Assembly (NCBI GenBank): GCA_934621505.1 | Contig: CAKTUU010000004.1 | Location: 1 to 64,000, forward strand | Reading direction: 5' to 3' | From: an uncultured Clostridia bacterium | GTDB taxonomy: Bacteria > Bacillota > Clostridia > Christensenellales > Aristaeellaceae | Length of the DNA stretch: 64,000 nt | In this document: positions 26,568 through 35,393 of the stretch, one piece after another | How the letters are laid out: each line of letters begins with the position of its first letter | Position numbering within the stretch: position 1 is the stretch's first letter | The notes under the pieces: generated by a model | What the model was told of the DNA's origin: nothing | The model's database searches: none | Seen by the model: the letters and a program-made list of their open reading frames with translations, nothing else | Translations under genes and position numbers: made by a program

Positions 26568-27425
26568 TTAGCAGTGCGGTTCCTCGCTGGTGATGCCGGC
26601 GCGGCGGTCCTCCAGCGGCAGCCAATCCAGCACACGCTCAATGGCGTAATCCCAGTAAGCCCAGGTGTGGTCGCCCGCGCTCTCCTCATAACGCAGGGAA
26701 TAGCCCAAACCGGTCAGCAAATCCCGATAGGCCCGGTTATAGCCCAACAGGCTGTCCTCGGTGCCGCAGCAAAGGAAAATTTCCGGTTTATCCGGCCGTT
26801 TCGCCACACGGCGGGCCAAAAACTCATAGTCGCATTCCGAATTTTCAAAATCCTGAATGGAGTCCAGATCAAACATGGTTTCATAGGCCGCGCGGTTAAA
26901 GTAATCGTTGGCCGCATAGTCCTGGTCTGTCAGCGGGCCTTCCTTGGCGCGCAGAATCCGCTCCTTGATCAACGCGGAGGACAGAGCGGCGATATGGCTG
27001 TACAGCTCCGGATGGCGCAGGCCGTTGGTCAGCGCGCCAAAGCCGCCCATGGAAAGACCGGCGATAAAGCGGTCCTCCCGCCTCCGGGACAGGGGAAAGC
27101 TGTTTTCCGCAAAGGCAATCAAATCCTCGGTCAGGAATTTTCCGTAATAATCGGCGCTGCGGCTGGAATCCGCGTAAAACTTGTTGTCGCCGCTGGGCAT
27201 GACCACGCACAGGTTCCGCTCGTTAGCCAAAGCCTGAATGCGGGTGCCGTTTACCCAGGCCGTGTTGTTGCCCCGCAGCCCATGCAGCAGGTACAGGGTT
27301 TTATACAGCCGGGGACTTTGATACGTCTGCTCGCCGGGCAGCACCTTGTCGGTGGGCAGCACTACGGTAACCGGTACAATGCGAAACAGCGCGTTTGAAA
27401 AGAAATTGACGTTCAAAACAGCCAT
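26568..27425 (-). CDS. Esterase, alpha/beta hydrolase of the putative esterase (EstA/esterase D) family
   Basis: 285 residues. The nucleophile elbow GLSMGGFG places the catalytic Ser at 125. The acid is probably the Asp of CGTEDSLL and the base the His of GDHTWAYWD. LYLLHGLRGNNTAW supplies the oxyanion loop. This fold covers tributyrin esterases, S-formylglutathione hydrolases and acetyl-xylan esterases; the absence of glutathione-linked neighbours favours a general carboxylesterase or deacetylase. No signal peptide, so cytoplasmic. AAAGGATG precedes the ATG. The 86-bp gap to parE holds the parE promoter. Confidence 0.85.
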   Translation of the reverse strand: MAVLNVNFFSNALFRIVPVTVVLPTDKVLPGEQTYQSPRLYKTLYLLHGLRGNNTAWVNGTRIQALANERNLCVVMPSGDNKFYADSSRSADYYGKFLTEDLIAFAENSFPLSRRREDRFIAGLSMGGFGALTNGLRHPELYSHIAALSSALIKERILRAKEGPLTDQDYAANDYFNRAAYETMFDLDSIQDFENSECDYEFLARRVAKRPDKPEIFLCCGTEDSLLGYNRAYRDLLTGLGYSLRYEESAGDHTWAYWDYAIERVLDWLPLEDRRAGITSEEPHC

Positions 27426-27538
27426 GGTTCATCATCCTTTTCCAAAAAAGCAAAAGCGTTTTTTCTTATTTTGACCCCAACAAGCCGCACTTGTCAATAG
27501 CCAGCCGCGCCATTGCATTTTTTCTCATTTTCAGGCCC

Positions 27539-29314
27539 CTACTCCCGGCGAAAAACCGCGCCGTCGCTGACGCAGGACGGCTTCAAATCCGAGGACTGGT
27601 CCGCCGCGAACACCAGATTGTTGCCCACACGGCGGAAGGTAAAATGGTACAGCCCATCGTCCGTTGTCAAAAGCAGCAGGCCGTCCTTTTCCTCGTAGGT
27701 TCCAAAGCCCAGATAACTGCTTACCAGGGACAGTGAAAGGGAAAAGCGCTGGTTTGACGTGGTCAGGGACATTCCGGCCTGATCGCCGTCCGTGGAATAA
27801 ACATAGGAGATACCGGCGGCCTCCTGCACTTCCGTACCCAAAATTCTGGCGATGGCTTCGTCGTCCACCGTATGCAGGCTGACGCCGTCCACACACAGCA
27901 CATCGGTAAAAGCGTCCAGACGATAGGCTTCAATCACACGCTGCTGGCCGCCCTCGGTTTGCAGGCGGATGGTCCAGCGGGGCTTCTCCTGAGCGGTTGG
28001 CAGCCAGTTGGCGGGCGCGTCGCCGTTAACGGTCAGCTGGCTCAGATGGTCCAGCAGCTCGTCCAGCCGTTCCTGGGACGCGGTTTCGCCGTTAAACAAG
28101 ATGGTGGTATCGTACAGCGCCGTGCCGTCCGTATCGGTTTCCACCTCATTATTGGGCAGCACCCGCTGGGTGCGGCTTACCTGCACCTGCAGGGTATCGC
28201 CCGCGGTTTCAATGGAAACGCCGGTGATAAACGCATCGCCCAGGTTGGCGGGGTTGCGGGTGGCCAGTCCCCCCGGGTTGGCGGTAACCAGCCCCTCTGC
28301 CAGAAAGCGGCTGATCAGGTAATACCCGCCGTTATATTCGCAGGTATAAAAATAGTCGCCCTCCTCACGGCCAATAACAAAACGCAGGCTTTGCGCCGGA
28401 ACCTGATACATCGTCAGCTGGCCGTCCTCGTCCACGCTGCTGGCCGTGCCTTCCTTGGTTTGCACCTCCACAACGCACAGCGGGTCGTCAAAGCCGTAAT
28501 CTCCCTTATTCTGTTCCGTGATTTTCGGTTCCTGGGTTCCCAGGCGAAAATTTTCCAGCAGCGTAACCAGGTTTTGGGTTTCGCTGGCGGAAACCGGATA
28601 GATGTATGGGTTGGTCAGGGTTCCCTGCAGCTGGCCCGTCTCGTCAGCGTCAAAGCAAATGGTCATTTCGTCCAGACTCAGCCGGGTCAGCAGGCTGCCC
28701 ACGATTTCCGGCTGGGTCAGGGGCAGCAGGCGTTTATACGACCGGTTCAGCGCGTCGCGGATTCCCTCGTCGCACATATACACTCCGTCCGCCCCGGACC
28801 AGCGGTAATAGGAATAGGCTGTGCCCGGCACCTGATTGCCAATTTCAATGGTTTGCTCGCTGCCGTCCGCGTAGCGCACAACAGCCCGGCTGACCGGCGG
28901 CTCAAGCCCCATTTCCTCCAGATGCTCCTGCACCTCCCGCTGGTCGTCGGCCACCACGCCCTGCACGGTTATTTCCGTTACCGCCTTTAGCAGCTCCGTG
29001 GCATAGTCCTGATTCAGCTGGGCGGGGCCCGCGGGCGTGTCCGCGTACAGCTGGCCGTCCTGCATCAACAGGGTATAGCTTTCCTCCCCTTGAGGATAAA
29101 CGGTAACGCTTTCCACCCGGCTGGCGTCGGTAAGCTCCAGCGTGCGCACCGGCTGGTCCGCTACGGAAATCGTCTGGTTTTCCGCCGGGTAGCGCTTCTG
29201 AATGATGGGAATCAGCACCAGCAGGGCCACCGCCACCGCCAGTGCGGAAACGGCTCCCACCCAAACCCAAACGGTATGCTTCTTTTTCAAATCCACCTTT
29301 GGCGGATGCTGCAT
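27539..29314 (-). CDS. DUF4340 domain membrane-anchored protein
   Basis: 591 residues. A short basic start (KVDLKKKHTVWVWVG), one transmembrane helix at about 15-38, then a long extracytoplasmic part. That part includes the DUF4340-type stretch around YAVRTLELTDASRVESVTVY and later paired beta segments. No catalytic motif is recognised. It is the last gene of an operon encoding an ABC ATPase, permease and GldG-like protein, the usual place for DUF4340 proteins. AAGGAGG lies 9 nt before the ATG. Probably an accessory or substrate-side component of that transporter. The 113 bp downstream (27426-27538) hold no clear terminator. Confidence 0.75.
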   Translation of the reverse strand: MQHPPKVDLKKKHTVWVWVGAVSALAVAVALLVLIPIIQKRYPAENQTISVADQPVRTLELTDASRVESVTVYPQGEESYTLLMQDGQLYADTPAGPAQLNQDYATELLKAVTEITVQGVVADDQREVQEHLEEMGLEPPVSRAVVRYADGSEQTIEIGNQVPGTAYSYYRWSGADGVYMCDEGIRDALNRSYKRLLPLTQPEIVGSLLTRLSLDEMTICFDADETGQLQGTLTNPYIYPVSASETQNLVTLLENFRLGTQEPKITEQNKGDYGFDDPLCVVEVQTKEGTASSVDEDGQLTMYQVPAQSLRFVIGREEGDYFYTCEYNGGYYLISRFLAEGLVTANPGGLATRNPANLGDAFITGVSIETAGDTLQVQVSRTQRVLPNNEVETDTDGTALYDTTILFNGETASQERLDELLDHLSQLTVNGDAPANWLPTAQEKPRWTIRLQTEGGQQRVIEAYRLDAFTDVLCVDGVSLHTVDDEAIARILGTEVQEAAGISYVYSTDGDQAGMSLTTSNQRFSLSLSLVSSYLGFGTYEEKDGLLLLTTDDGLYHFTFRRVGNNLVFAADQSSDLKPSCVSDGAVFRRE

Positions 29315-29333
29315 CGTTCCAAACCTCCTTCAC

Positions 29334-30803
29334 CTAGCGGTTGCGCCTAGGCAGCAGCACGCACAGGCCCCAAACCAGCACCAGCAGAGGCACGGCAATC
29401 ATCAGTGCGACGCCGATTCCTGTGCTGCCCACCGTAAGCGCCGGACGCACGGCGGCGGACACGGCGATATCCAAATCCACCTGGCTGCCGGACGTCATTT
29501 CGCTCATCAGGGTCAAAATAAAGTTTTCCGCATAGGTGCGCTGGTAAATGTATTCGTAGGTAAACAGCGCGCTGTTGCCAGCGGCGAACAGGCGGCTTAC
29601 GTTGCCGTTGGCGTGCATTTTATGCGCGTAGAGGGCCACGGTCAGTTCGCCCTGCACATCGCCGGGCTGCCTGTCAATGCTGGCGCTGCCATCGCTTACA
29701 TCACGCACATAGGCGTTAGGCCCTGTTTTCAGCACCGTGCCCACGGACAGGCTCTCGGTGGCCTCGCCCGGGTTCTCAAAGGCGCAGGCGGCGGGCATCA
29801 GCAGCACGTCCATGCCGGTGGTGGTCAGCGGCAGGGTAATATCCAGACTTTCCATGTAGGGCAGCAGTTGAATCTGCTCCTCGTAATAGGTATCGGTATC
29901 CTGAGCCCCGGCCACCACTACGCCGGGCAGCGGAACCACCCCGTAGCTTTTCAGCAGCGCCATGTAGTTGGGCATGGAATCGATGGGGTCGGTATAATCC
30001 CGCATCACAAACAGGCTGCCGCCCTCCTGGGCAAAGGCCTTGATCTGCTCCGTTTCGCCGTCGCTCAAATCCTTTTGGGGCGCGGCGAAAATCAGCAGGT
30101 CCACCTCCTCCAGCGTATCTCCGGACAGCAGGTTTACGGTTTGCACGTTGTACCGGTTGTTTTTCAGCAGCGTAATCAGCGCGGACAGACCGTCCTCGTC
30201 CAGTTCCCCATGACCCTGCAAAATGCCAATGGTGGTCATATGATCGCTGGACACCCGCAAAACCGACTGGGTCAGTTGCTTTTCATAGGCCAGCCCTTCC
30301 AGCTCAAACTCGCCGGTATCCGTATTGTAGCCCTGGGACAAAAAGTCGCTGTAGCCAAGCACTTCATAGCGGCCTGTGGACGGGCAGTTGACAATGACCA
30401 TATCCGCCGTCAGTCCGGTTTCCACATCGCCCTGAAAGCGGGTCAGGATTCCCGGATTTTTAACAATATCCGTAGGCAGCACGGTGATATGGCTGCTAAG
30501 CAGAGGATAACGTTCCAGAATTTCCTTCAGCTGGGCGTCCTCCTGCCCGCTTTGGTACAGCAGGTACAGCTCCACGTCCTTATCCAGGGTTTGCATGGCC
30601 TGACGGGTGTTTTCGCTGGTGGTGGCATAGCCGTTAAAGCTCATGTCAATTTTCCAGCCGTAGGTATCCTCCAGCACCTTTACGCCCACGTTTATCAACA
30701 CGCAGGCGGCCACAAAAATGGCCATCAGCAGCGCGCTGAGCCGCCCATGGCGAAACCTGGGCTGGCGAAAGCGGTCAAGCCATTTGCGAAGCCATTTTTT
30801 CAC
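29334..30803 (-). CDS. GldG-like ABC transporter accessory protein
   Basis: 489 residues from GTG 30803, chosen because AAGGAGG lies 6 nt upstream and because the open frame beyond it merely overlaps the permease gene. It has an N-terminal transmembrane helix (~22-42), a large extracytoplasmic domain of the GldG/ABC_transp_aux type (SENTRQAMQTLDKDVELYLL, TTIGILQGHGELDEDGL, EEVDLLIFAAPQKDLSDGE), and a C-terminal helix followed by LLPRRNR. GldG was named for gliding motility but is common in non-gliding Firmicutes in exporters of unknown cargo. Overlaps the permease stop by 4 bp. Confidence 0.85.
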   Translation of the reverse strand: MKKWLRKWLDRFRQPRFRHGRLSALLMAIFVAACVLINVGVKVLEDTYGWKIDMSFNGYATTSENTRQAMQTLDKDVELYLLYQSGQEDAQLKEILERYPLLSSHITVLPTDIVKNPGILTRFQGDVETGLTADMVIVNCPSTGRYEVLGYSDFLSQGYNTDTGEFELEGLAYEKQLTQSVLRVSSDHMTTIGILQGHGELDEDGLSALITLLKNNRYNVQTVNLLSGDTLEEVDLLIFAAPQKDLSDGETEQIKAFAQEGGSLFVMRDYTDPIDSMPNYMALLKSYGVVPLPGVVVAGAQDTDTYYEEQIQLLPYMESLDITLPLTTTGMDVLLMPAACAFENPGEATESLSVGTVLKTGPNAYVRDVSDGSASIDRQPGDVQGELTVALYAHKMHANGNVSRLFAAGNSALFTYEYIYQRTYAENFILTLMSEMTSGSQVDLDIAVSAAVRPALTVGSTGIGVALMIAVPLLVLVWGLCVLLPRRNR

Positions 30804-31519
30804 GCCGCGCCTCCTTCCGAAAACCGGCGCGCGTCCAGCACCCGCACCGCTCCCACCAGGCAGACGGCGATAAAGCTGACAAAAAACAGCGTGCCGGAAA
30901 AGCTGAACTGCCCCAGTCGAAACGGCTCGTACCGGTCGTACAGGCTGATAAAGTTCAGCGCGTTCTGCATCCAGCCCACCGACAGGCTGCCCGCCAGCAG
31001 GTCGGCCATCCACAAAACAAAATTGGCCCCAAAGGCCATTACCGCGCCGGTCATCTGGTTTTTGGCAAAGCAGCTGACAAACAGATCCAGCGCCAGAAAC
31101 GCCAGACTTTGCAGGGCAAACCCCAGATAGCCCACAAACCATTCGCCCAGATACACCTGTCCGCAAAGGACGATAATCAGCGTGTACACATTGGTCAGCA
31201 GCAGGGTCAGCAGCATCACGCAGGCCGCCGCCAGATACTTGCCCATCACCACCCCGGTCAGCGATACCGGGCTGGTAAGCACCAGCTGGTCGGTGCGTTT
31301 CTGCCGGTCCTCGCACAGCAGCCGCATGGTCAAAAGCGGGCACAGCAGCATGGTGGGCATCGTCAGCTGGCTTAAAAAGGACAAAAGGTCGCTGGTCAGG
31401 TTTTTGATGTTATACAGGTAAAAAATCAGGCCGGACAGGGTCAGAAACACGCCCATAAACACATACCCCACCGCCGTATGAAAATACGCCGTCAAGTCCC
31501 GTTTCCAAACGATATGCAC
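30800..31519 (-). CDS. ABC transporter permease, GldF/ABC-2 type
   Basis: 239 residues with six membrane helices in the ABC-2 order: Trp-Lys-Arg-Asp amphipathic start, helices at ~17-37, 55-70, 100-125, 130-150, 160-180 and 210-232. The cytoplasmic loop CEDRQKRTDQLVLTSPVSL is typical of GldF-like permeases and touches the ATPase. It lies 15 bp after the ATPase gene and overlaps the GldG start. Cargo unknown. Confidence 0.88.
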   Translation of the reverse strand: MHIVWKRDLTAYFHTAVGYVFMGVFLTLSGLIFYLYNIKNLTSDLLSFLSQLTMPTMLLCPLLTMRLLCEDRQKRTDQLVLTSPVSLTGVVMGKYLAAACVMLLTLLLTNVYTLIIVLCGQVYLGEWFVGYLGFALQSLAFLALDLFVSCFAKNQMTGAVMAFGANFVLWMADLLAGSLSVGWMQNALNFISLYDRYEPFRLGQFSFSGTLFFVSFIAVCLVGAVRVLDARRFSEGGAA

Positions 31520-31534
31520 GGTTTTCCCCCTCCT

Positions 31535-32470
31535 TTAGCTGGCGATCACGTTCAGGAACACCTGCTCCAGGCTGTCCTGGCAGCGGGACAAATGCAGAAT
31601 CGGAATGCCCAGCCCGCTCATCAGGCCAAACAGGCGACGTTCCGGCTCCGGCTGGCCGTGAAAGGTCACCAGCGCGGTGGTCTGGTCGCTTTGGGCGGTA
31701 GGCTGCACCTGCACCCGGCGCACGCCCTCCAGTTCCCTAAGGCGGCTGACGATTCGGCCCTCGCCCGCCCCAACGGTTACCAGCAGGGTGATGTCGCCGC
31801 TGCCGCCCACCTGATCGATGGGCGCGTCCAGCCGCACCTGTCCCCCATCCAAAATGACCACATGGCTGCAAAGCTGCTGCACCTCGCTAAGAATGTGGGA
31901 GGAAAACACAATGGTGCGGCCCTTGCCCAGGGTGCGGATCAGGCCGCGGATTTCGGTAATCTGCTTGGGGTCCAGCCCCACGGTGGGTTCGTCCAGCACC
32001 AGCACGTCAGGGTCGCCGCACAGGGCCTGGGCCATGCCCGCGCGCTGGCGGTAACCCTTGCTCAGGTTGCCAATAAGCCTGCGGCGCATCTGCGTCAGGC
32101 CCGTCAGCTCCATCACCTCGTCCACATGGGCGCAAACGGCGCGCTTTTCCACCCCCTTCAATTCAGCGGCAAAGCGCAAATACTCCTGCACGGTCATTTC
32201 ATCATAAAGGGGCGGATGCTCCGGCAGATAACCCAGGTGCCGCTTGGCCTGGGCGGGATTCAGCAGCACATCGCTGCCGTCAATCAGCACACGGCCGCCG
32301 GTTGGGGCCAGATAACCGGTTAAAATATTCAGCAGCGTGGTTTTGCCAGCGCCGTTTTGTCCCAGCAGGCCGGTAACGCTTCCCTTTTCCACCGTCAGCG
32401 TCACGCCGTCCAGGGCGCGTACCGCGCCGTAGCGCTTGCCAACGTTTTCAATCTGAATCACGGACTTCAT
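31535..32470 (-). CDS. ABC transporter ATP-binding protein, GldA-like
   Basis: 311 residues. Walker A GLLGQNGAGKTTLL (~33-46), a signature motif LSKGYRQRAGMA (a KGYRQ variant of LSGGQ common in ABC-2 exporters), Walker B VLVLDEPTVGLD, and the switch His in VFSSHILSEV. A C-terminal extension after ~225 (RIVSRLRELEGVRRVQV) is typical of this subfamily. First gene of the four-gene exporter operon. Upstream is an extended -10 promoter. Confidence 0.92.
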   Translation of the reverse strand: MKSVIQIENVGKRYGAVRALDGVTLTVEKGSVTGLLGQNGAGKTTLLNILTGYLAPTGGRVLIDGSDVLLNPAQAKRHLGYLPEHPPLYDEMTVQEYLRFAAELKGVEKRAVCAHVDEVMELTGLTQMRRRLIGNLSKGYRQRAGMAQALCGDPDVLVLDEPTVGLDPKQITEIRGLIRTLGKGRTIVFSSHILSEVQQLCSHVVILDGGQVRLDAPIDQVGGSGDITLLVTVGAGEGRIVSRLRELEGVRRVQVQPTAQSDQTTALVTFHGQPEPERRLFGLMSGLGIPILHLSRCQDSLEQVFLNVIAS

Positions 32471-32493
32471 CCTTTCCGGGTTGATACCCGTTT

Positions 32494-32502
32494 ATCATAT
32501 CA
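32494..32502 (-). promoter_or_regulatory. Possible extended -10 promoter for the ABC operon
   Basis: Minus strand TGATATGAT (32502-32494), 24 bp before the ATPase ATG. No -35 is evident at the usual distance. Confidence 0.4.
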
Positions 32503-32550
32503 CACATTGCCGGGCCGCGCTGTGAAGGAATTGTAAATTCGGCAGGAACG

Positions 32551-32581
32551 CAAAAGCCCCCGGCTTTTCACAAGCCGGGGG
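32551..32581 (-). terminator. Terminator after the GLUG adhesin gene
   Basis: Minus strand CCCCCGGCTT (32581-32572) and AAGCCGGGGG (32566-32557), a perfect 10-bp stem with 5-nt loop, followed by CTTTTG. Confidence 0.85.
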
Positions 32582-32600
32582 AAACAACGCCGATTCGGTT

Positions 32601-34603
32601 TTAGCCGCGGCTGGCCTTGCGGCGCAGGTTCAGCAGCAGCACCGCGCAAACCGCGCTAAGCAGCGCCAGCACAGCATACCCTTCCACACCGGGCACGCCG
32701 GTGCGGGGCGCGCTGGCGGGTTCAGGTGTAGCAGTGGGAACGGGGGTAGGCGTAGGATCGGGCTGGGGCAGAATGATTTTGCCGTCACGCACGATGGTGC
32801 CGCCCGGCAGTTGGGTGCTTTCGCCGTTCCTGATCAGGGTCGCGCCCTCCTTTGGAATGATGATATCGCCGTTTGCGTCCATGGTCAGGCGGCTGTCGGA
32901 ATTGACAGGCACAATGATACTGGACGCGCCGGTGGTTTTATCATCGGGGCCTTCCATTGCCTTGGGGGTGTCGTGACGGTTCAAAATGGTCTCCACATCG
33001 GTATCCTGAGAAGAACCTACCACCGTATCGGTTGCGGAACTGTTCCGGATGATCAGCTTTCCTTCCGCGCCCTTGCCGCTGGCGGTACCCTCGCCCACGT
33101 GTCCGATCAGGCCGCCGGTCTTATCCGTGCCCAGCACCGTGCCGCTGGCGGAAACGCCGTCCAGCAATATTTCGTTAGCGTCATAGCTGCGGGTACCCGC
33201 CGGGAACCTGCCGGGCAAATCCTCATAGGCTGGCTTCACGTCCTTTACCAACCCGATAAAGCCGCCCGCCACACTGCCGCTTACATTGCCGGTAGCCTTG
33301 CAGCCGGTGTAGTGGCCGCGGTCCGCGTCGCCAGCAAAGCCGCCCACCGGCGCGCTGCTACCCTGGGCGGACGTAATGTTGCCGCTGGCGGTGCAATTTT
33401 CAAACTCGGCGTACATGCTGCGGTTATTGGAGTTGGTAGCGGAACCCACAAACCCGCCAGCAGGCACGGTCTTCGTCACAATGTCCACATTCGCGGTGCA
33501 GTCGCTGATCTTATGGCCCATATGTCCCAGGTCATTGTTCCAGCCCAGGTTTCCAAAAAAGCCGCCCGCATAACCGTCGGTAATGCCGGTCGCATCGATT
33601 TTGCCCTGGGTTGTGCAGCCAACGACGGTGGTATGCGCGCCGGGCCAGGCAATGAAACCGCCCACGCCTACCGTACCGGAAGCGGTAACATCCATGCCGG
33701 ACACATGGCAATCCTCAATGCGCGGGCTTTCCCAGCCGCGCTGGGTTTGACCAATCAGGCCGCCTACGCCGCATTCTCCGCTACCGTTGACGGTAACCTT
33801 AAAGCCCTTTACATTGCAGCGCTTTAAAATATACTCCTGATCCTTTTCGGTAGCGTTCCGTGCAAAAATGCAGGTGAACCCGCTGATGAAATAAGCTCCT
33901 TTTTCCGCGTTTACGGTGAAATTTTCCACCTGGTTATCCATCAGGTTATGGGGCCAGGACGTAAACGCGCTCATGCCCGCCACCCAGGCTGTGTTGGAGG
34001 CGGTGGTTACCTGCACGTTTTTGATGGTCACATGGGTAGCGCCGCCCTCCATCAGGCAAGCCAGCGTGCCGAAACGGTAGCCCGTGCTTTGACCCACATC
34101 ATTTCCGCCTATGGTGGCGGTGATATTCGACAGGGTCAGGTTTTTTACCATGCCGTCAACCCGGTTGCCTGCTGCGTCGGTATACCGACCAATATCATAG
34201 AAGAAACCATACCTGCCGCGATCGGGCAAGTTTTTGGTCGTTCCGTTAAAGGTAAAGTTGCTGATGGTTTTGCCGTTTCCGTCAAAAACGCCAAAAAATT
34301 CATAACCCTTTTGGTCGGTCTGGCTGATACCAATCGGATTCCACGGTATGCCGCCCAAATCAATATCGGCGGTCAGGGTTACCGTTTTGCCCTTAAAACC
34401 GTCTTGAGGTATACCCCCCCCCCCGTATCACCGCTGACAATTTTGGCAAAGCCCAGCAAATCCGCCGCGGCCGAAATTTCCAGGTTCGTTTTGGTTGCGT
34501 CGTACCAGGCATAGCTTTCCGCCGGCATAGTTGCCAGCGCCTGACTGGTATACAGGCACATGGCCATGCACAGCGCCAAAGCCAGAAGCATCATCCTTTT
34601 CAT
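32601..34603 (-). CDS. Surface adhesin with GLUG-type repeats, split by a poly-G frameshift (phase-variable, OFF as read)
   Basis: Two adjoining frames make one protein. The first 58 or so codons from ATG 34603 encode a signal peptide (MKRMMLLALALCMAMCLYTS) and AAADLLGFAKIVSGDTGGG, then run into a stop at 34379. The downstream frame continues with FKGKTVTLTADIDLGGIPWN through GLUG-like repeats (GVFDGNGKTISNFTFNG, GGFIG, GGFVG, GGLIG). It ends in a Pro/Thr linker, APRTGVPG, a hydrophobic anchor and a basic tail. The break is at a run of 11 G (plus-strand C at 34414-34424). Nine or 12 G would restore one frame of about 667-668 residues. The tail resembles a variant sortase signal. GLUG proteins are surface adhesins. 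A sequencing or assembly error in the homopolymer is the alternative. Confidence 0.8.
34414..34424 (-). repeat. Eleven-base homopolymer (C on plus, G on coding strand), putative phase-variation tract
   Basis: The run of 11 lies 60 codons into the adhesin gene, exactly where the signal-peptide frame and the adhesin body frame meet. Upstream frame ends ...GDTGGG then V-Y-L; the body frame would read ...GDTGGG then I-P-Q. Slipped-strand mispairing adding one base (or losing two) would switch expression on. Confidence 0.85.
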
Positions 34604-34667
34604 GGTAACTCTGCATCTCCTTTACTGGTTAGAGTCTATTTGCATCGAAAGGATAGGATTGGAAATA

Positions 34668-34696
34668 ATTATACCTTATTCATTTTCTTGTTGCAA
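34668..34696 (-). promoter_or_regulatory. Adhesin promoter in an AT-rich island
   Basis: Minus strand TTGCAA (34696-34691), 17 bp, TATAAT (34673-34668), start about 34661 and a leader of ~58 nt. The stretch 34660-34745 is strikingly AT-rich compared with the surrounding DNA. AAAGGAG is 13-14 nt before the ATG at 34603, a long spacing. Confidence 0.7.
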
Positions 34697-34790
34697 TATA
34701 TTTTTACCATTTTTTATATTTTTTTAATATATTAGACCAGTTTTGGTGTGCACAAAACCGTCGTTTTCCGCCCGGCAGTCCTCCATCACA

Positions 34791-34819
34791 TTGACACCCT
34801 TCCGGGAATCCACTATAAT
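34791..34819 (+). promoter_or_regulatory. Consensus promoter for the acetyltransferase-membrane protein operon
   Basis: TTGACA (34791-34796), 17 bp, TATAAT (34814-34819): both boxes perfect. It drives 34875 onward and is divergent from the adhesin promoter. Confidence 0.85.
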
Positions 34820-34823
34820 AGAA

Positions 34824-34846
34824 TGGAGGTTTTAGGCAAACCTCCA
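34824..34846 (+). other. Hairpin at the 5' end of the acetyltransferase transcript
   Basis: TGGAGGTTT / AAACCTCCA with a 5-nt loop, a perfect 9-bp stem beginning at the expected transcription start. It contains a ribosome-site-like GGAGG held in the stem. There is no U-tract, so it is not a terminator. It may stabilise the mRNA 5' end or be a protein-binding site. Confidence 0.6.
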
Positions 34847-34874
34847 CCCTTTACAAAAACAGAAAGGCTCCGCC

Positions 34875-35393
34875 ATGATCGAAGGTATAAAGGTTTTCCT
34901 CAGGCCCATCGCCCACGGCGATACGGACAACATCGTCCGTTGGCGCAACAGCCCCTGGGTGCAGCGGTATTTTATCGACCATACCCCGCTTACCCGGCAA
35001 ATACACGAAAACTGGCTGAAAACCCGGGTAGAAACGGGCAGGGTGGCGCAGTTTATCATTGTGGACAAGGCGTCCGGCGCGGACGTTGGCACGGTCTACC
35101 TGCGGGATATTGACGCCGCCAACAGCCACGCGGAATTTGGCATTTATATCGGCGAAGCGCCGGCGCGCCGGCGGGGCCTGGGGTCGGAAGCCGCCTCGCT
35201 GATCTGCCGCTACGGCTTTGAAACCCTGCGTTTGCACCGTATCTATCTGCGCGTGCTGGCGGATAACCCCATCGCCGCCCATTGCTACGAAAAGATCGGC
35301 TTCCAGCGGGAGGGTCTTTTGCGCCAGCACGCCTTTGACGGGCAGCGCTATCACGACGTTGTTATAATGGGCTATCTAAAAGGAAACGGGTGA
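34875..35393 (+). CDS. GNAT acetyltransferase (RimJ/PseH-like)
   Basis: 172 residues. Early motif VFLRPIAHGDTDNIVRWRNS and then QRYFIDHTPLT are typical of the RimJ-like group that also includes sugar-amine acetyltransferases such as PseH. The acetyl-CoA loop is ARRRGLGSEAASL, and the last helix-strand is VLADNPIAAHCYEKIGFQ. It acetylates an unknown amine using acetyl-CoA. AGAAAGG lies before the ATG. Its stop touches the next start (TGAATG), so it is coupled to a membrane protein gene. Confidence 0.87.
   Translation: MIEGIKVFLRPIAHGDTDNIVRWRNSPWVQRYFIDHTPLTRQIHENWLKTRVETGRVAQFIIVDKASGADVGTVYLRDIDAANSHAEFGIYIGEAPARRRGLGSEAASLICRYGFETLRLHRIYLRVLADNPIAAHCYEKIGFQREGLLRQHAFDGQRYHDVVIMGYLKGNG

Noticed and set aside
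30804..31343. N-terminal extension of the GldG-like protein to 31343
   Set aside because: The extra ~180 codons overlap the permease gene in another frame and read as low-complexity shadow; GTG 30803 has AAGGAGG 6 nt upstream.
34660..34745. AT-rich island as an origin, integration site or mobile-element scar
   Set aside because: No inverted ends, direct repeats or transposase; it is explained as the adhesin promoter region.
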